Both the position numbers and the translations under genes were made by a program. From Actinomyces sp. HMSC035G02 (GTDB lineage: Bacteria; Actinomycetota; Actinomycetes; Actinomycetales; Actinomycetaceae), in NCBI GenBank assembly GCA_001838165.1, contig KV835881.1, forward strand, positions 853 through 64,852: a stretch of 64,000 nt of DNA. Direction: 5' to 3'. Numbering within the stretch: the first letter of the stretch is position 1; the number at the start of each line of letters is the position of its first letter. The notes under the pieces are model-generated. The model did not search any database and was not told the DNA's origin. It saw only the letters and a program-made list of their open reading frames with translations. Of this stretch, positions 1 to 7,536 are shown in pieces.

Positions 1-119
1 ATACGGCACGCCAACACTGCATGGTCTGCCTCAATGCGCTGACCCGTCACCTCCAGCCCCAGGCCGTCTAGGCGCATGAACGCGCTCAGATCAGGACGAT
101 CAAAGGTAGCATTGGACAC
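1..119 (-). CDS. ISL3-family transposase, N-terminal fragment cut by the window edge
   Basis: Reading the minus strand from a GTG at 119 gives 39 uninterrupted codons to the window edge. The peptide begins SNATFDRPDLSAF and continues with LDGLGLEVTGQ and HAVLACR, which matches my memory of the N-terminus of actinobacterial ISL3 transposases, just before their zinc-binding CxxC motifs. The rest of the gene lies outside the window, so intactness cannot be judged. Family assignment is from motif recognition only. Confidence 0.6.
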   Translation of the reverse strand, partial: MSNATFDRPDLSAFMRLDGLGLEVTGQRIEADHAVLACR

Positions 120-170
120 GTCGAGGTCTTTCAGATGGACGGTGTAGGAACCCCCGTCGTCGAAAGATCT
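1..170 (-). mobile_element. End of an ISL3-like insertion sequence
   Basis: The transposase start is preceded by about 50 bp that should include the terminal inverted repeat. On the minus strand this reads TCTTTCGACGACGGGGGTTC, ending near 169, like the (G)GGTCTTTC-type ends of ISL3 elements. The boundary is approximate because the other end and the 8-bp target duplication are outside the window. It marks the edge of an accessory segment that also holds the next two genes. Confidence 0.4.
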
Positions 171-253
171 CGCCTCCTACCTGGCTGCGACACGCCCAAC
201 CCCGCCCACAATACCTACACCCTCAAATGCCAAGAGCCATTTTTGGGGTGCTG

Positions 254-1384
254 TTATACCGCCCTCATGACAAGGTCACGTAAATAGACAAGTATATCCT
301 CGCGTCGTAAACCAATTGTGTCAGCTATGTCTTGAACCATTCTATAACCGCCGAGTGAGTGGAAAACCTTATACAAGAGCTGTGAGCGCTCAGGAGTGAT
401 GCCATCAGGCTCACTCGCTCGGTATCCGCGCTTGGTTAGTTCGACGGCGGCGGTACGATACTGCCAATCACTGAGTAATCCAAGATCGTGAAGGCGGTAG
501 GTCATTGCCATTGCAGAAACGCCCCAATATGCCTTTGCTTCAAGGATGCGATCGAGATGTGCGTCGTGCATTCCTTGTGTATAAAGGCGGGAGGCGGGAA
601 GCAGAAAAGCAGATGCGAAATCTTGTGCTTCCTTCTCGCGTTCTTTTGAGTTGGGATACTCGTCGTCACCGGAATGCATAACTAAATGACCAAGCTCATG
701 AGCGAGATCAAAGCGTTGACGTTCTCCGCTCTTTGTAGTGGAAACAAAAATATAAGGAACCCTGTCTTGAGTGAAGCAGAAGGCGTCCACATCTGAGTAA
801 CGGTGATCCAAAGAGAGTATGCGTACTCCCTTTGACTCGAGAAGGCTCATCATGTCAGAAATTGGTCGATCGCCCAAATGCCACTCGGCTCTCACTAATT
901 CTGCCGCGTCTGCAGGTTTGAATCGCGGGAGCGCGGGGATCTGTGCAGCGGGGAGCTTAAAATGTTTCTCTAGAGAATTGAATATTTCAACAGCCATGCG
1001 CGCGTCGCCACGAGCTGCGTGCTGATGTTTCTTTGGTGTTTTAGATGCTTTGCGAAAACTAACTGCAGCTGCCGGCACTTCCTCTAGATCTTCCAGGGAA
1101 AGAAAGTTAGGCTTCAGATTTAAAGCATTAGTAAGCTTTTCCTGTGTAGATCGTGAGGGTGTAGTTCGCCCCTGCTCATAGCCTGCGATCGCTGATACAG
1201 ATATGCCTGCTGCGTGAGCTAGTTCGGAACGCGTGATCATGCGATGCTCTCGTGCCCAGAGTAGGCGTGAAGGAGCAAATCCAGACGTCTCTGTAAGTTG
1301 TCTTTTGGTGGTGGGCATAGTAAGAGGAATGCTCTGGCTGTGTTGACCTTCCGGTAGTTCGCCGCGGATTAGTGAAAGTGTCAT
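254..1384 (-). CDS. XRE-family regulator with ImmA/IrrE zinc peptidase domain
   Basis: 376 aa. An N-terminal HTH (about residues 34-92, with SELAHAAGISVSAIAGYEQG) is joined to a C-terminal ImmA/IrrE (DUF955) metallopeptidase domain. The zinc motif HELGH is at residues 229-233, followed by the downstream EAQDFASAFLLP helix typical of the family. Such proteins act as DNA-binding stress sensors or cleave partner repressors, often in mobile elements and toxin-antitoxin-like pairs. The start overlaps the stop of the 209-aa gene by 4 nt (ATGA), so the two are translationally coupled. A shorter start at residue 23 (MPTTKRQL) is possible. The target is unknown. Confidence 0.85.
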   Translation of the reverse strand: MTLSLIRGELPEGQHSQSIPLTMPTTKRQLTETSGFAPSRLLWAREHRMITRSELAHAAGISVSAIAGYEQGRTTPSRSTQEKLTNALNLKPNFLSLEDLEEVPAAAVSFRKASKTPKKHQHAARGDARMAVEIFNSLEKHFKLPAAQIPALPRFKPADAAELVRAEWHLGDRPISDMMSLLESKGVRILSLDHRYSDVDAFCFTQDRVPYIFVSTTKSGERQRFDLAHELGHLVMHSGDDEYPNSKEREKEAQDFASAFLLPASRLYTQGMHDAHLDRILEAKAYWGVSAMAMTYRLHDLGLLSDWQYRTAAVELTKRGYRASEPDGITPERSQLLYKVFHSLGGYRMVQDIADTIGLRREDILVYLRDLVMRAV

Positions 1385-2010
1385 CCGATTTGCTCCACTG
1401 GTACTTCAAAAATCTGGTCTGTTTGTGGTTTATGCTCGAACGGGTTTGTGTTGAGAGTTAGTGTGGGCAGGATAATTCTGTCCGTCCAGTTATCAATGCA
1501 GTTTGAGCTGTCCATGTTGCATGGCTGTGAGATCTCGATATTAAGGTTGTCCTCAACTCTTTCGTAAACGATGAAATATAGAGGAGGGATGGAAAAGCGT
1601 TGTTTATCGGTCGCGAGGTTGAAGAGTGTTCCTTCCTCGTTTCGTGTGAGTGCGTTCCTTGTCGCAGAGCCCTTCGGATTGGTTATTGGCATAGATTTTT
1701 GTTTGCCGACATTATGTGCCGAAGTAATTGATAGGGTTACGAGGGAGTCGGGGTGAGTGATGCGTGGCTGGTTCTTTACGGGAGTGTTCTTCCATCCGAG
1801 TGGGACGAGCATCTGTGCCAGTGTTTCGAATCCATCTCCATACACGTCCATGGCCGGAGTGGACGATGGGGCGAGAGCTGATCGACCTCTCGAACGTGCG
1901 AATCCTTCGCGTAGTGCGTCGTGAATGAGTGAGGTGGATAGGCCCCAGATTGCGAGTCGTTCATCTGTGGACGGCTGGGGTGTTTCGATGGAGTGGGTGA
2001 AAGTTGACAT
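1381..2010 (-). CDS. Hypothetical protein, partner of the XRE/ImmA protein
   Basis: 209 aa, not recognised. It has no signal peptide or membrane segment and looks like a soluble cytoplasmic protein with a beta-rich C-terminal half. The start is supported by a strong GAGGAGG ribosome binding site 6 nt upstream, and it is the first gene of a two-gene operon with the ImmA/IrrE regulator. Base composition is clearly less GC-rich than the neighbouring core genes, and an IS end lies just beyond the operon, suggesting recent acquisition. By position it could be the substrate, antitoxin or effector partner of the peptidase, but that is inference. Confidence 0.7.
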   Translation of the reverse strand: MSTFTHSIETPQPSTDERLAIWGLSTSLIHDALREGFARSRGRSALAPSSTPAMDVYGDGFETLAQMLVPLGWKNTPVKNQPRITHPDSLVTLSITSAHNVGKQKSMPITNPKGSATRNALTRNEEGTLFNLATDKQRFSIPPLYFIVYERVEDNLNIEISQPCNMDSSNCIDNWTDRIILPTLTLNTNPFEHKPQTDQIFEVPVEQIG

Positions 2011-2412
2011 GGGATCCTCCTCGTTGAATGATGCATATCATACCACAAATGTGGTTGCAAAAGTATCATTCTCCTCGTGTCTCGCTTCACTCTCGATCTG
2101 TATGGCTTCATTGAGTGGTGCTGTGGTGGTTGTGTCGGTCGTGCTTCTCATGGGTCACCTTGAGCTGCCCATGGATGATGGTTTGTTGGTGCTGATCTGT
2201 GCTGTATGACAGGTTGTCCTGATTCATAGATGAGGTTCGTCTTCCGGGATTGTTGTCGCCGGCTGTTCTTGGTGTTAGCGTGAAACCGTGGTGTCTCAAT
2301 GGAATTCGATCAGTTCGTACGATGCATGCTCCGTAACTTCGTTTTGATGCCCCACGGGTATCATCGATGCAGTCGAAGAAGACCAGTCCTCGAGCCAGAA
2401 AGTGAGCCGCAC
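2011..2412. other. Intergenic region between divergent transcription units
   Basis: About 400 bp between the accessory operon (minus) and the flavoprotein gene (plus). It holds the minus-strand promoter near 2037-2054. I see no convincing additional gene, RNA gene or repeat; open frames here are not supported by ribosome binding sites or recognisable proteins. Confidence 0.5.
2037..2054 (-). promoter_or_regulatory. Promoter and candidate autoregulatory operator of the XRE/ImmA operon
   Basis: On the minus strand a TATGAT -10 hexamer (2042-2037) directly follows the palindrome CCACA-N2-TGTGG (2043-2054), about 27 nt upstream of the ATG at 2010. An inverted repeat in the promoter spacer is a typical XRE operator position. 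Binding by the downstream regulator is inferred. Confidence 0.45.
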
Positions 2413-4089
2413 ATGCGAGTAGTAGTCGTTGGAGGAGTCGCCGGTGGCATGAGTGCGGCGGCACGCCTGCGCAGGCGCGACGAGGGCGCCGAGATCGTCG
2501 TGTTGGAGCGCAGCAAGTACGTGTCCTTCGCGAACTGCGGACTCCCGTACTACGTCGGCGGCGAGATCGAAGACCCCGCCAAGCTTCTCCTCCACACGCC
2601 GCATACCCTCATGGCTGCGCTCAACCTCGACGTGCGCATCAACTCCGAGGTCACGGCGATCAACCCCAGCGCGCACAGTGTCCAGGTCGCAAATACGGAG
2701 ACCGGCGAGGCCTACACACTCACCTACGACCACCTGATCCTCTCCCCGGGTGCCCTCGCGAGCCGGCCCCCGATCGACGGCCTCGACTCCCCGCGCGTGC
2801 ACACCCTGCGCACGGTCGACGATGCCCTCGCCCTGCGCGAGGCCTCGGGAACGCGAGCCGTCGTCCTCGGCGCCGGGTTCATCGGCATCGAGGCCGCAGA
2901 GGCCCTCGCGCAGCGAGGCTTCGAGACCCACCTCGTCGAGTACGCCGAACACGTCCTGCCGCCCCTCGAGGTCGAGATGGCCACGCTGGTCACGCAGGAG
3001 CTGCGCGCCCTCGGCGTGTGTGTCCATGCAGGAGTTGCCGCCCGGTCCATCACGCACGGCGATGACCATGACGCAGTGACGCTCTCCGACGGCACCGTGC
3101 TGACCGCAGACGTCATCGTCCTGTCGACGGGGGTTCGCCCCGATACCGCCTTCGCCGAAGCCGCAGGCATCGAGACTAGCCGAGGCTACATCCTCGTCGA
3201 TGAGCACGGGCGTACCAGCGTGGATGACGTCTACGCGGTCGGTGACGGCACGATCGGCCGAGACCATGACCGCCCCGTCGCCCTGGCCGGACCCGCGAAC
3301 CGCGGGGGACGCCTCGTCGCCGACGCGATTGCCGATGCCGAACACGGCGAGGCCGCCGCGCGCCCCATCCCGAGCCCGCAGGGCACTGCAATCGTCCGGA
3401 TCGGGAGCCTCACCGCCGCCATGACCGGCGCTAACCGCCAGGCCCTCGATGCCTCGGGCACGGAGTACTTCACGGTGCACACGCACGCCAATCAGCACGC
3501 GGGCTATTTCCCCGGCGCCACGCCGATCCACATCCTCGTGCACGTGGGCACCGACGGGCGGATTCTCGGCGCGCAAGCCGTGGGGGCCGACGGGGTGGAC
3601 CGGCGCATCGACGTCATCGCCACCGCCATGCGGGCCGGTCTGAGCGCGACTGACCTCATCGACCTGGACCTCGCCTACGCGCCGCCCTACGGCCAGGCCA
3701 AGGACCCCGTCAACCAGACCGGCATGGTCGCCCACAACGTGCTGACCGGCGAGCTCGTCCTCACCGGCCCCGAGGCCCTCACCGAGGACATGCCGGTCCT
3801 CGACGTACGCACGCCGGGGGAGTACGCGGCCGGGCACATGCCGAACTCCCTCAACATCCCCCACACCCAGCTGCGCGACCGCCTCGATGAGGTCCAGGCC
3901 TGGGTCGACGAGAACGTCCGCGACCAACCCTTCGTCGTCATGTGCGCGGCGGGCGTGCGCTCCTGGATCGGCTACCGCATCGTGCGCCACGCGGGCTTCA
4001 ACGTCACCATGCTTTCGGGCGGTATCCAGACGCTGCGGGCGTGGCTCGGAGACAGGGCCGAGGCCGTGCTGGTCACGGGGGAGAGCTGA
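2413..4089 (+). CDS. CoA-disulfide-reductase-like FAD/NAD(P) oxidoreductase with C-terminal rhodanese domain
   Basis: 558 aa from the ATG that begins MRVVVVGGVAGGMSAA; an in-frame start 38 codons upstream adds non-family sequence and is rejected. The N-terminal FAD dinucleotide fold (VGGVAGG) is followed by the single active Cys42 in SFANCGLPY, typical of CoA-disulfide reductase and NADH oxidase, then the NAD-binding fold (VVLGAGFIGIE) and the dimerisation domain. A rhodanese domain (about residues 455-555) carries active-site Cys511 in CAAGVR. Such fusions handle CoA disulfides or persulfides in the cytoplasm and belong to thiol redox and sulfur metabolism. The gene appears monocistronic. 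Confidence 0.9.
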   Translation: MRVVVVGGVAGGMSAAARLRRRDEGAEIVVLERSKYVSFANCGLPYYVGGEIEDPAKLLLHTPHTLMAALNLDVRINSEVTAINPSAHSVQVANTETGEAYTLTYDHLILSPGALASRPPIDGLDSPRVHTLRTVDDALALREASGTRAVVLGAGFIGIEAAEALAQRGFETHLVEYAEHVLPPLEVEMATLVTQELRALGVCVHAGVAARSITHGDDHDAVTLSDGTVLTADVIVLSTGVRPDTAFAEAAGIETSRGYILVDEHGRTSVDDVYAVGDGTIGRDHDRPVALAGPANRGGRLVADAIADAEHGEAAARPIPSPQGTAIVRIGSLTAAMTGANRQALDASGTEYFTVHTHANQHAGYFPGATPIHILVHVGTDGRILGAQAVGADGVDRRIDVIATAMRAGLSATDLIDLDLAYAPPYGQAKDPVNQTGMVAHNVLTGELVLTGPEALTEDMPVLDVRTPGEYAAGHMPNSLNIPHTQLRDRLDEVQAWVDENVRDQPFVVMCAAGVRSWIGYRIVRHAGFNVTMLSGGIQTLRAWLGDRAEAVLVTGES

Positions 4090-4306
4090 GTCCGAGGATT
4101 TTGGCCTCGAAAACGACTCCGCGTCACAGTTCGAAGCAGTAGAATTTCTTGTCAAAACCGAGAACATGACGATCGATAAATTCGAGCACTCGGTCCTCCG
4201 ACTGGCCTTATGCGACGGCGCAAGCGGCCTGAGGAGGGCGGAAGCTCGCAACACCATGGCGCGGATCCAATGACGGATCCGAGGCGCAACAACGAAGGAG
4301 GCAATC

Positions 4307-4486
4307 ATGTGTCGACCCACCACCTGCGAGGTATGCGGAAAGACCACCTGGAAGGGCTGCGGCAAGCACATCGACTCGGTGAAGGAAAAGGTTCCTGCGG
4401 ATCAGTGGTGCGATAAGGACCATTCCGACGAGGAGTACGCGGCCACCGAGAAGAAGCGCGGTTTCTTCGGCAGCTACTGCAGGTAG
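4307..4486 (+). CDS. Small cysteine-rich (zinc-ribbon-like) protein
   Basis: 59 aa. It begins MCRPTTCEVCGKTTWKGCGK and carries six Cys: C2, a CxxC pair at C7 and C10, C18, and later Cys in QWCDKDHS and SYCR. A consensus AAGGAGG lies 6 nt upstream of the ATG. Similar very short proteins with a TC-x-x-CGKTTWxGCG motif occur widely in actinobacteria, and the Cys/His content suggests a bound metal, probably zinc. No function is known to me. It stands between the flavoprotein and a membrane protein without overlap. Confidence 0.85.
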   Translation: MCRPTTCEVCGKTTWKGCGKHIDSVKEKVPADQWCDKDHSDEEYAATEKKRGFFGSYCR

Positions 4487-4609
4487 CATGTCACCCTTTG
4501 GCAGCGTCGCGCGGGCCGCGACGCTGGGTTATCTGCGCCCATTTCAAGGCCTGTATAGGCGACGTGTCCAAGAGCTGTTTCCTTCATGTCAGGCGGCTAT
4601 CATTGAGCC

Positions 4610-4975
4610 ATGAGGTGGGCGACAAAATCAACGTGGATTCGTATCGCCGTGCTGTTCGGCATCTACCTGCTGGTGCCAGCGGTGTGGTTTAGTTTCTCGC
4701 GCGTCTCGGACTCGATGGAGATCGTGAAGAGCCTCGTGTTCCTGATCCTGCTCGCGATCCTGCCGATCCTCGCGATGGCCTTTGGGGTATGGGATGGCGT
4801 GAAGGAGGGCTTGAGCCTCCTGTGGCTGCTTGCACCCTTCGTGTGTTTCCTGGCGCCGATGTACCTGTTCCTCAACGACAGCGCCCTCATCTACGGGGTG
4901 GGCTACAGCCTGCTTGGCTTCGGGGCTCATAGCGTCGGCGCCTTCATCCATGCGCGCCGCGTGCCGCGGGCGTAG
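4610..4975 (+). CDS. Small integral membrane protein
   Basis: 121 aa with about four hydrophobic segments (residues 10-28, 38-60, 68-87, 93-112) and a basic C-terminus (HARRVPRA), suggesting a small inner-membrane protein. No recognised family motif. The ATG at 4610 lies after a run without a strong ribosome binding site, so the exact start is uncertain. It is followed by a palindromic repeat array, with no sign of a co-transcribed partner. Confidence 0.7.
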   Translation: MRWATKSTWIRIAVLFGIYLLVPAVWFSFSRVSDSMEIVKSLVFLILLAILPILAMAFGVWDGVKEGLSLLWLLAPFVCFLAPMYLFLNDSALIYGVGYSLLGFGAHSVGAFIHARRVPRA

Positions 4976-5069
4976 GTGCGCGCAGCGGGTAGTCCTTCGC
5001 TGAACCTGGCGAAGCGGCTTGCTGTGTGGCTGGGGCGCATGCAAGGGGGCGTGGCGCACTCGCCTACGC

Positions 5070-5185
5070 GGATAGGTGACGAACATCCGGATAGGTTACG
5101 AGCATATGGATAGGTTACGAACATCCGGATAGCTTATTAACCTATCCGGATCCGCATAACCTATCCGGATCCGCATAACCTATCC
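5070..5185. repeat. Inverted array of GGATAGG heptamers phased at 19 bp (array A1)
   Basis: Forward copies of GGATAGG(TTA) start at 5070, 5089, 5108 and 5127 (the last is GGATAGC), exactly 19 bp apart. They are followed by reverse copies AACCTATCC starting at 5139, 5158 and 5177, again 19 bp apart. The whole forms one large dyad. It fills the gap between the membrane protein and the methyltransferase genes (4976-5318). The same heptamer, spacing and reversal recur at 26473-26569. Confidence 0.9.
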
Positions 5186-5318
5186 GCGTGCGCCTTCGTG
5201 GTTCTGTTCCTGTGCGCAGAACCCCGTTTCGCCCCGGCGCCGCCTTCTCGGGCGTAGCATTTCCTGTATCGTGACGGCTCAAGGCCCGCGCAACGGACAA
5301 GCACACGGAGGTGCTGGC

Positions 5319-5921
5319 ATGATTTGGGATCGAGTTGCCCCGCTCTACGACCTCGCCGTCAACGCGCTCAACAGGAGGGTGTACGACGGGACGGGCGGTG
5401 CCGTTGCCCGGTTAATTCGCCCCGGTGACACCGTGCTCGAATGTGCGTGCGGAACGGGCGCGATTAGCGCCGCCATCGCCCCCGCATGTGCGCGTGTGGT
5501 CGCGACCGACTATTCCGAGGGGATGCTCAAGCAGGCACGCAAGAAGCTCGCGAAATACTCGAACGTCACCGTCGAGCAGGCGGATATCACTGACTTGCGC
5601 TACGCGAACGACTCGTTCGACGCCGTCGTGGCGGGCAACGTCATCCACTTGCTGCCTGAACCGGGCGACGCGCTCAAGGAGCTCAAGCGGGTCGTGCGCC
5701 CGGGTGGCACGATCATCGTGCCCACCTACGTGATTCCCAAGAAGCGGGCGCACACCATGTTCCTGCGGGTGATCTCCCGATTCGGCGTGCACTTCCAGGA
5801 GCACTTCGACCCGGTGTCGTACCGGGCGTTCTTTGAGCGTATGGGCTGCACGGGCGTCACCTACCGCGTCGTGCGAGGTCGAATTCCCTGCGTGATCGCC
5901 TCCTTCACGAACGATCAGTAG
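5319..5921 (+). CDS. Class I SAM-dependent methyltransferase (UbiE/COQ5-like)
   Basis: 200 aa from the ATG at 5319, which has GGAGG 7 nt upstream; a GTG start 16 codons earlier is less likely. The SAM-binding motif I is at residues 38-47 (TVLECACGTG), followed by the acidic loop ATDYSEGML, and motif post-III DALKELKRVVRPGGTIIVPTY. Length and motifs fit a cytoplasmic small-molecule methyltransferase. The substrate cannot be deduced. Its 3' end overlaps the convergent hydrolase gene by 17 bp. Confidence 0.85.
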   Translation: MIWDRVAPLYDLAVNALNRRVYDGTGGAVARLIRPGDTVLECACGTGAISAAIAPACARVVATDYSEGMLKQARKKLAKYSNVTVEQADITDLRYANDSFDAVVAGNVIHLLPEPGDALKELKRVVRPGGTIIVPTYVIPKKRAHTMFLRVISRFGVHFQEHFDPVSYRAFFERMGCTGVTYRVVRGRIPCVIASFTNDQ

Positions 5922-6822
5922 ATGCCGAGCCCAGGGCGACGTTCCGCAGCGTCGCCCCGTAGGCTTGCGCGTCGCGGCTCATGCGCCCGCAGTGCCCCCA
6001 GCCGGGCCAGACGCGCAGCTCGGCCTGCGGATAGAGGCGCGGGATCACGCGGCGCGCGAGCCGCAGGTCCGAGTCTTTCTCCCCGTACGCGAACGTGCAG
6101 CGCCGCTGGGTGGTGGGGGAGAGGGGTGGGAGCCTGACCCGAGAGCAGTCGCGCACGATCGCGCGGATGCTCTCCTCGCTCATCGCGGCGAAACTCGAGG
6201 TCATCGCGCGAGCGGTCTCCTCGCCGTAGAGGCGCGCGAGCTTGCGTGCCCCCGCCTCGGGGTCGCGGACGGCATTCCGGTGCTTTGCGACCATCACGCG
6301 GCTGAGAATGGACCCGCCGACTTGGGCCACGGGACCGCCCGAGTAGAAGCTCACGCCCTCAATGAACAGCCGATCGAATGAGAGGTCCGGGAACCGCAGC
6401 AGCTCGAACAGGATGACACCGCCGAGCGACGCCCCAAAACCCAGAGACAGACGACGCACCCCGTGGGAGGTCAGCCACTCGTGGATCGCCGCCGCCTCCT
6501 CCGCCGCCGACACGTAGGGGACCCCGGCCTCGTCCCCGTGGGCGGACAGGTCCGGCACGAGGAAACGCGGGTCAGAGCCCATGTGGTCGCAGAGCGCGGC
6601 CTTCATACTCGAGGCCGAGGACAGCATCGGGTGAATGATGAGGACGGTGGGGGAGTTTTCCCCTCCGGGCCCGTAGACGTGCATCTTCATGGCATCGCCC
6701 CACAGAAGTCGCCGGGCGCGCCGATGCGCCCGAATGGGATTGATGAATGGAATGGTAGCGCCGCGGCGGCTCACAGGGGCTCGCTTCGGTGCAGAAGCGG
6801 GCGCGGGGGCGGCTGAGTTCAA
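5905..6822 (-). CDS. Alpha/beta-hydrolase-fold protein
   Basis: 305 aa from a TTG start, or 261 aa from the ATG at 6690, which begins MKMHVYGPGG directly before the first core strand (TVLIIHP). The nucleophile elbow GASLGG fits GxSxG; a late catalytic His candidate is in GWGHCGRMS. No signal peptide is visible, so it is probably a cytoplasmic esterase or hydrolase of unknown substrate. Neither start has a strong ribosome binding site; the shorter form may be the real one. It is convergent with, and slightly overlaps, the methyltransferase gene. Confidence 0.75.
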   Translation of the reverse strand: MNSAAPAPASAPKRAPVSRRGATIPFINPIRAHRRARRLLWGDAMKMHVYGPGGENSPTVLIIHPMLSSASSMKAALCDHMGSDPRFLVPDLSAHGDEAGVPYVSAAEEAAAIHEWLTSHGVRRLSLGFGASLGGVILFELLRFPDLSFDRLFIEGVSFYSGGPVAQVGGSILSRVMVAKHRNAVRDPEAGARKLARLYGEETARAMTSSFAAMSEESIRAIVRDCSRVRLPPLSPTTQRRCTFAYGEKDSDLRLARRVIPRLYPQAELRVWPGWGHCGRMSRDAQAYGATLRNVALGSASTDRS

Positions 6823-6899
6823 TCAGCCGATGATCGCCTACTAGCCACCGCGCGGAATCGCGGGTAGTGTTGCCACGTTAGCCCCCTATGAAGGAGTGA

Positions 6900-7220
6900 A
6901 TGATGCTCGTTGTGACGACCCCGACCGTTGAGGGCGCGCCCGTCAAGCAGTACATCGGCATGGTCTCCGGCGAGGCGATCTCCGGCGTCAACATGTTCAA
7001 GGACTTCGGTGCAAACCTGTCCAACATGTTCGGTGGCCGCGCCTCCCAGTACGAGGAAGAGATCGGCGGCGCCTCCGCAACCGCCGTCAATGAAATGTGC
7101 GCTCGCGCCCAGGCCATGGGCGCCAACGCGGTCGTCGGTGTGAAGGTCGACTACTTCACCGCCGGCACCAACAACGGCATGCTCGCCGCCATTGCGACGG
7201 GCACCGCGGTCATTCTCTGA
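6900..7220 (+). CDS. YbjQ/UPF0145 family protein
   Basis: 106 aa, full length for the family. It shows the typical order: TTPTVEGAPVKQYIGMVSGEAISG, then YEEEIGGASATAVNEM, then AQAMGANAVVGVKVDYF. YbjQ proteins are small homo-oligomers (dodecin-like fold), sometimes called heavy-metal-binding, of unclear role. GAAGGAGTGA precedes the ATG. A strong terminator follows, so it is monocistronic. Confidence 0.9.
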   Translation: MMLVVTTPTVEGAPVKQYIGMVSGEAISGVNMFKDFGANLSNMFGGRASQYEEEIGGASATAVNEMCARAQAMGANAVVGVKVDYFTAGTNNGMLAAIATGTAVIL

Positions 7221-7255
7221 CCCGCGCCTGTGCGCCACTGAGCTCGCGACTGACA

Positions 7256-7306
7256 ACCCGCCAGGAGGGGATCCGGACCCCGCGTCCGCACCCTCCTCGG
7301 CGGGTT
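7256..7306 (+). terminator. Rho-independent-like terminator after ybjQ
   Basis: Inverted repeat with arms CCCGCCAGGAGGG and CCCTCCTCGGCGGG, followed by TTTGTCGTTT. It sits 35 bp after the ybjQ stop. Confidence 0.7.
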
Positions 7307-7536
7307 TGTCGTTTCCTGCCGCGACCAGCGCGATTTAAGGGCTGCTATCGTAACTAAGGTGATACTAAGAGGGATAGTTTACGGCGGATAAATGCGCGCG
7401 TAAAGACCTCGACGGATGGTGAGAAGAAAACTGAGCGGGACTTTTCAGTAAGGATAGGTAACCCTACCCTAGACGCTGGGTTATGCCGTATCCGCGGCCG
7501 TGCCCCTGACCCAGTTGTCAACCAAGTGAGCCATAG
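7307..7536. other. 5' region of the giant subtilase-LRR gene
   Basis: About 230 bp of more AT-rich sequence leading to the subtilase start. It contains a 20-bp imperfect palindrome at 7451-7470 and ends with AAGTGAGCCATAG before the ATG, a leader element also found in front of the subtilase at 21688. No gene is seen here. Confidence 0.5.
7451..7470. promoter_or_regulatory. Imperfect palindrome, possible DtxR/IdeR-type iron box
   Basis: AGGATAGG-TAAC-CCTACCCT has arms matching 7 of 8 and resembles the AGGTTAGGCTAACCT core of actinobacterial DtxR/IdeR sites at 11 of 15 positions. It lies 67 bp before the subtilase-LRR start. Iron control is only a hypothesis. Confidence 0.25.

Noticed and set aside
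2296-4371. Minus-strand open frame of 691 codons opposite the flavoprotein
   Set aside because: Antisense shadow; the plus strand encodes a complete CoA-disulfide-reductase/rhodanese protein.
5070-5185. CRISPR array
   Set aside because: Repeats are 7-10 bp at 19-bp period with an orientation switch, no unique spacers of CRISPR length, and no cas genes in the window.
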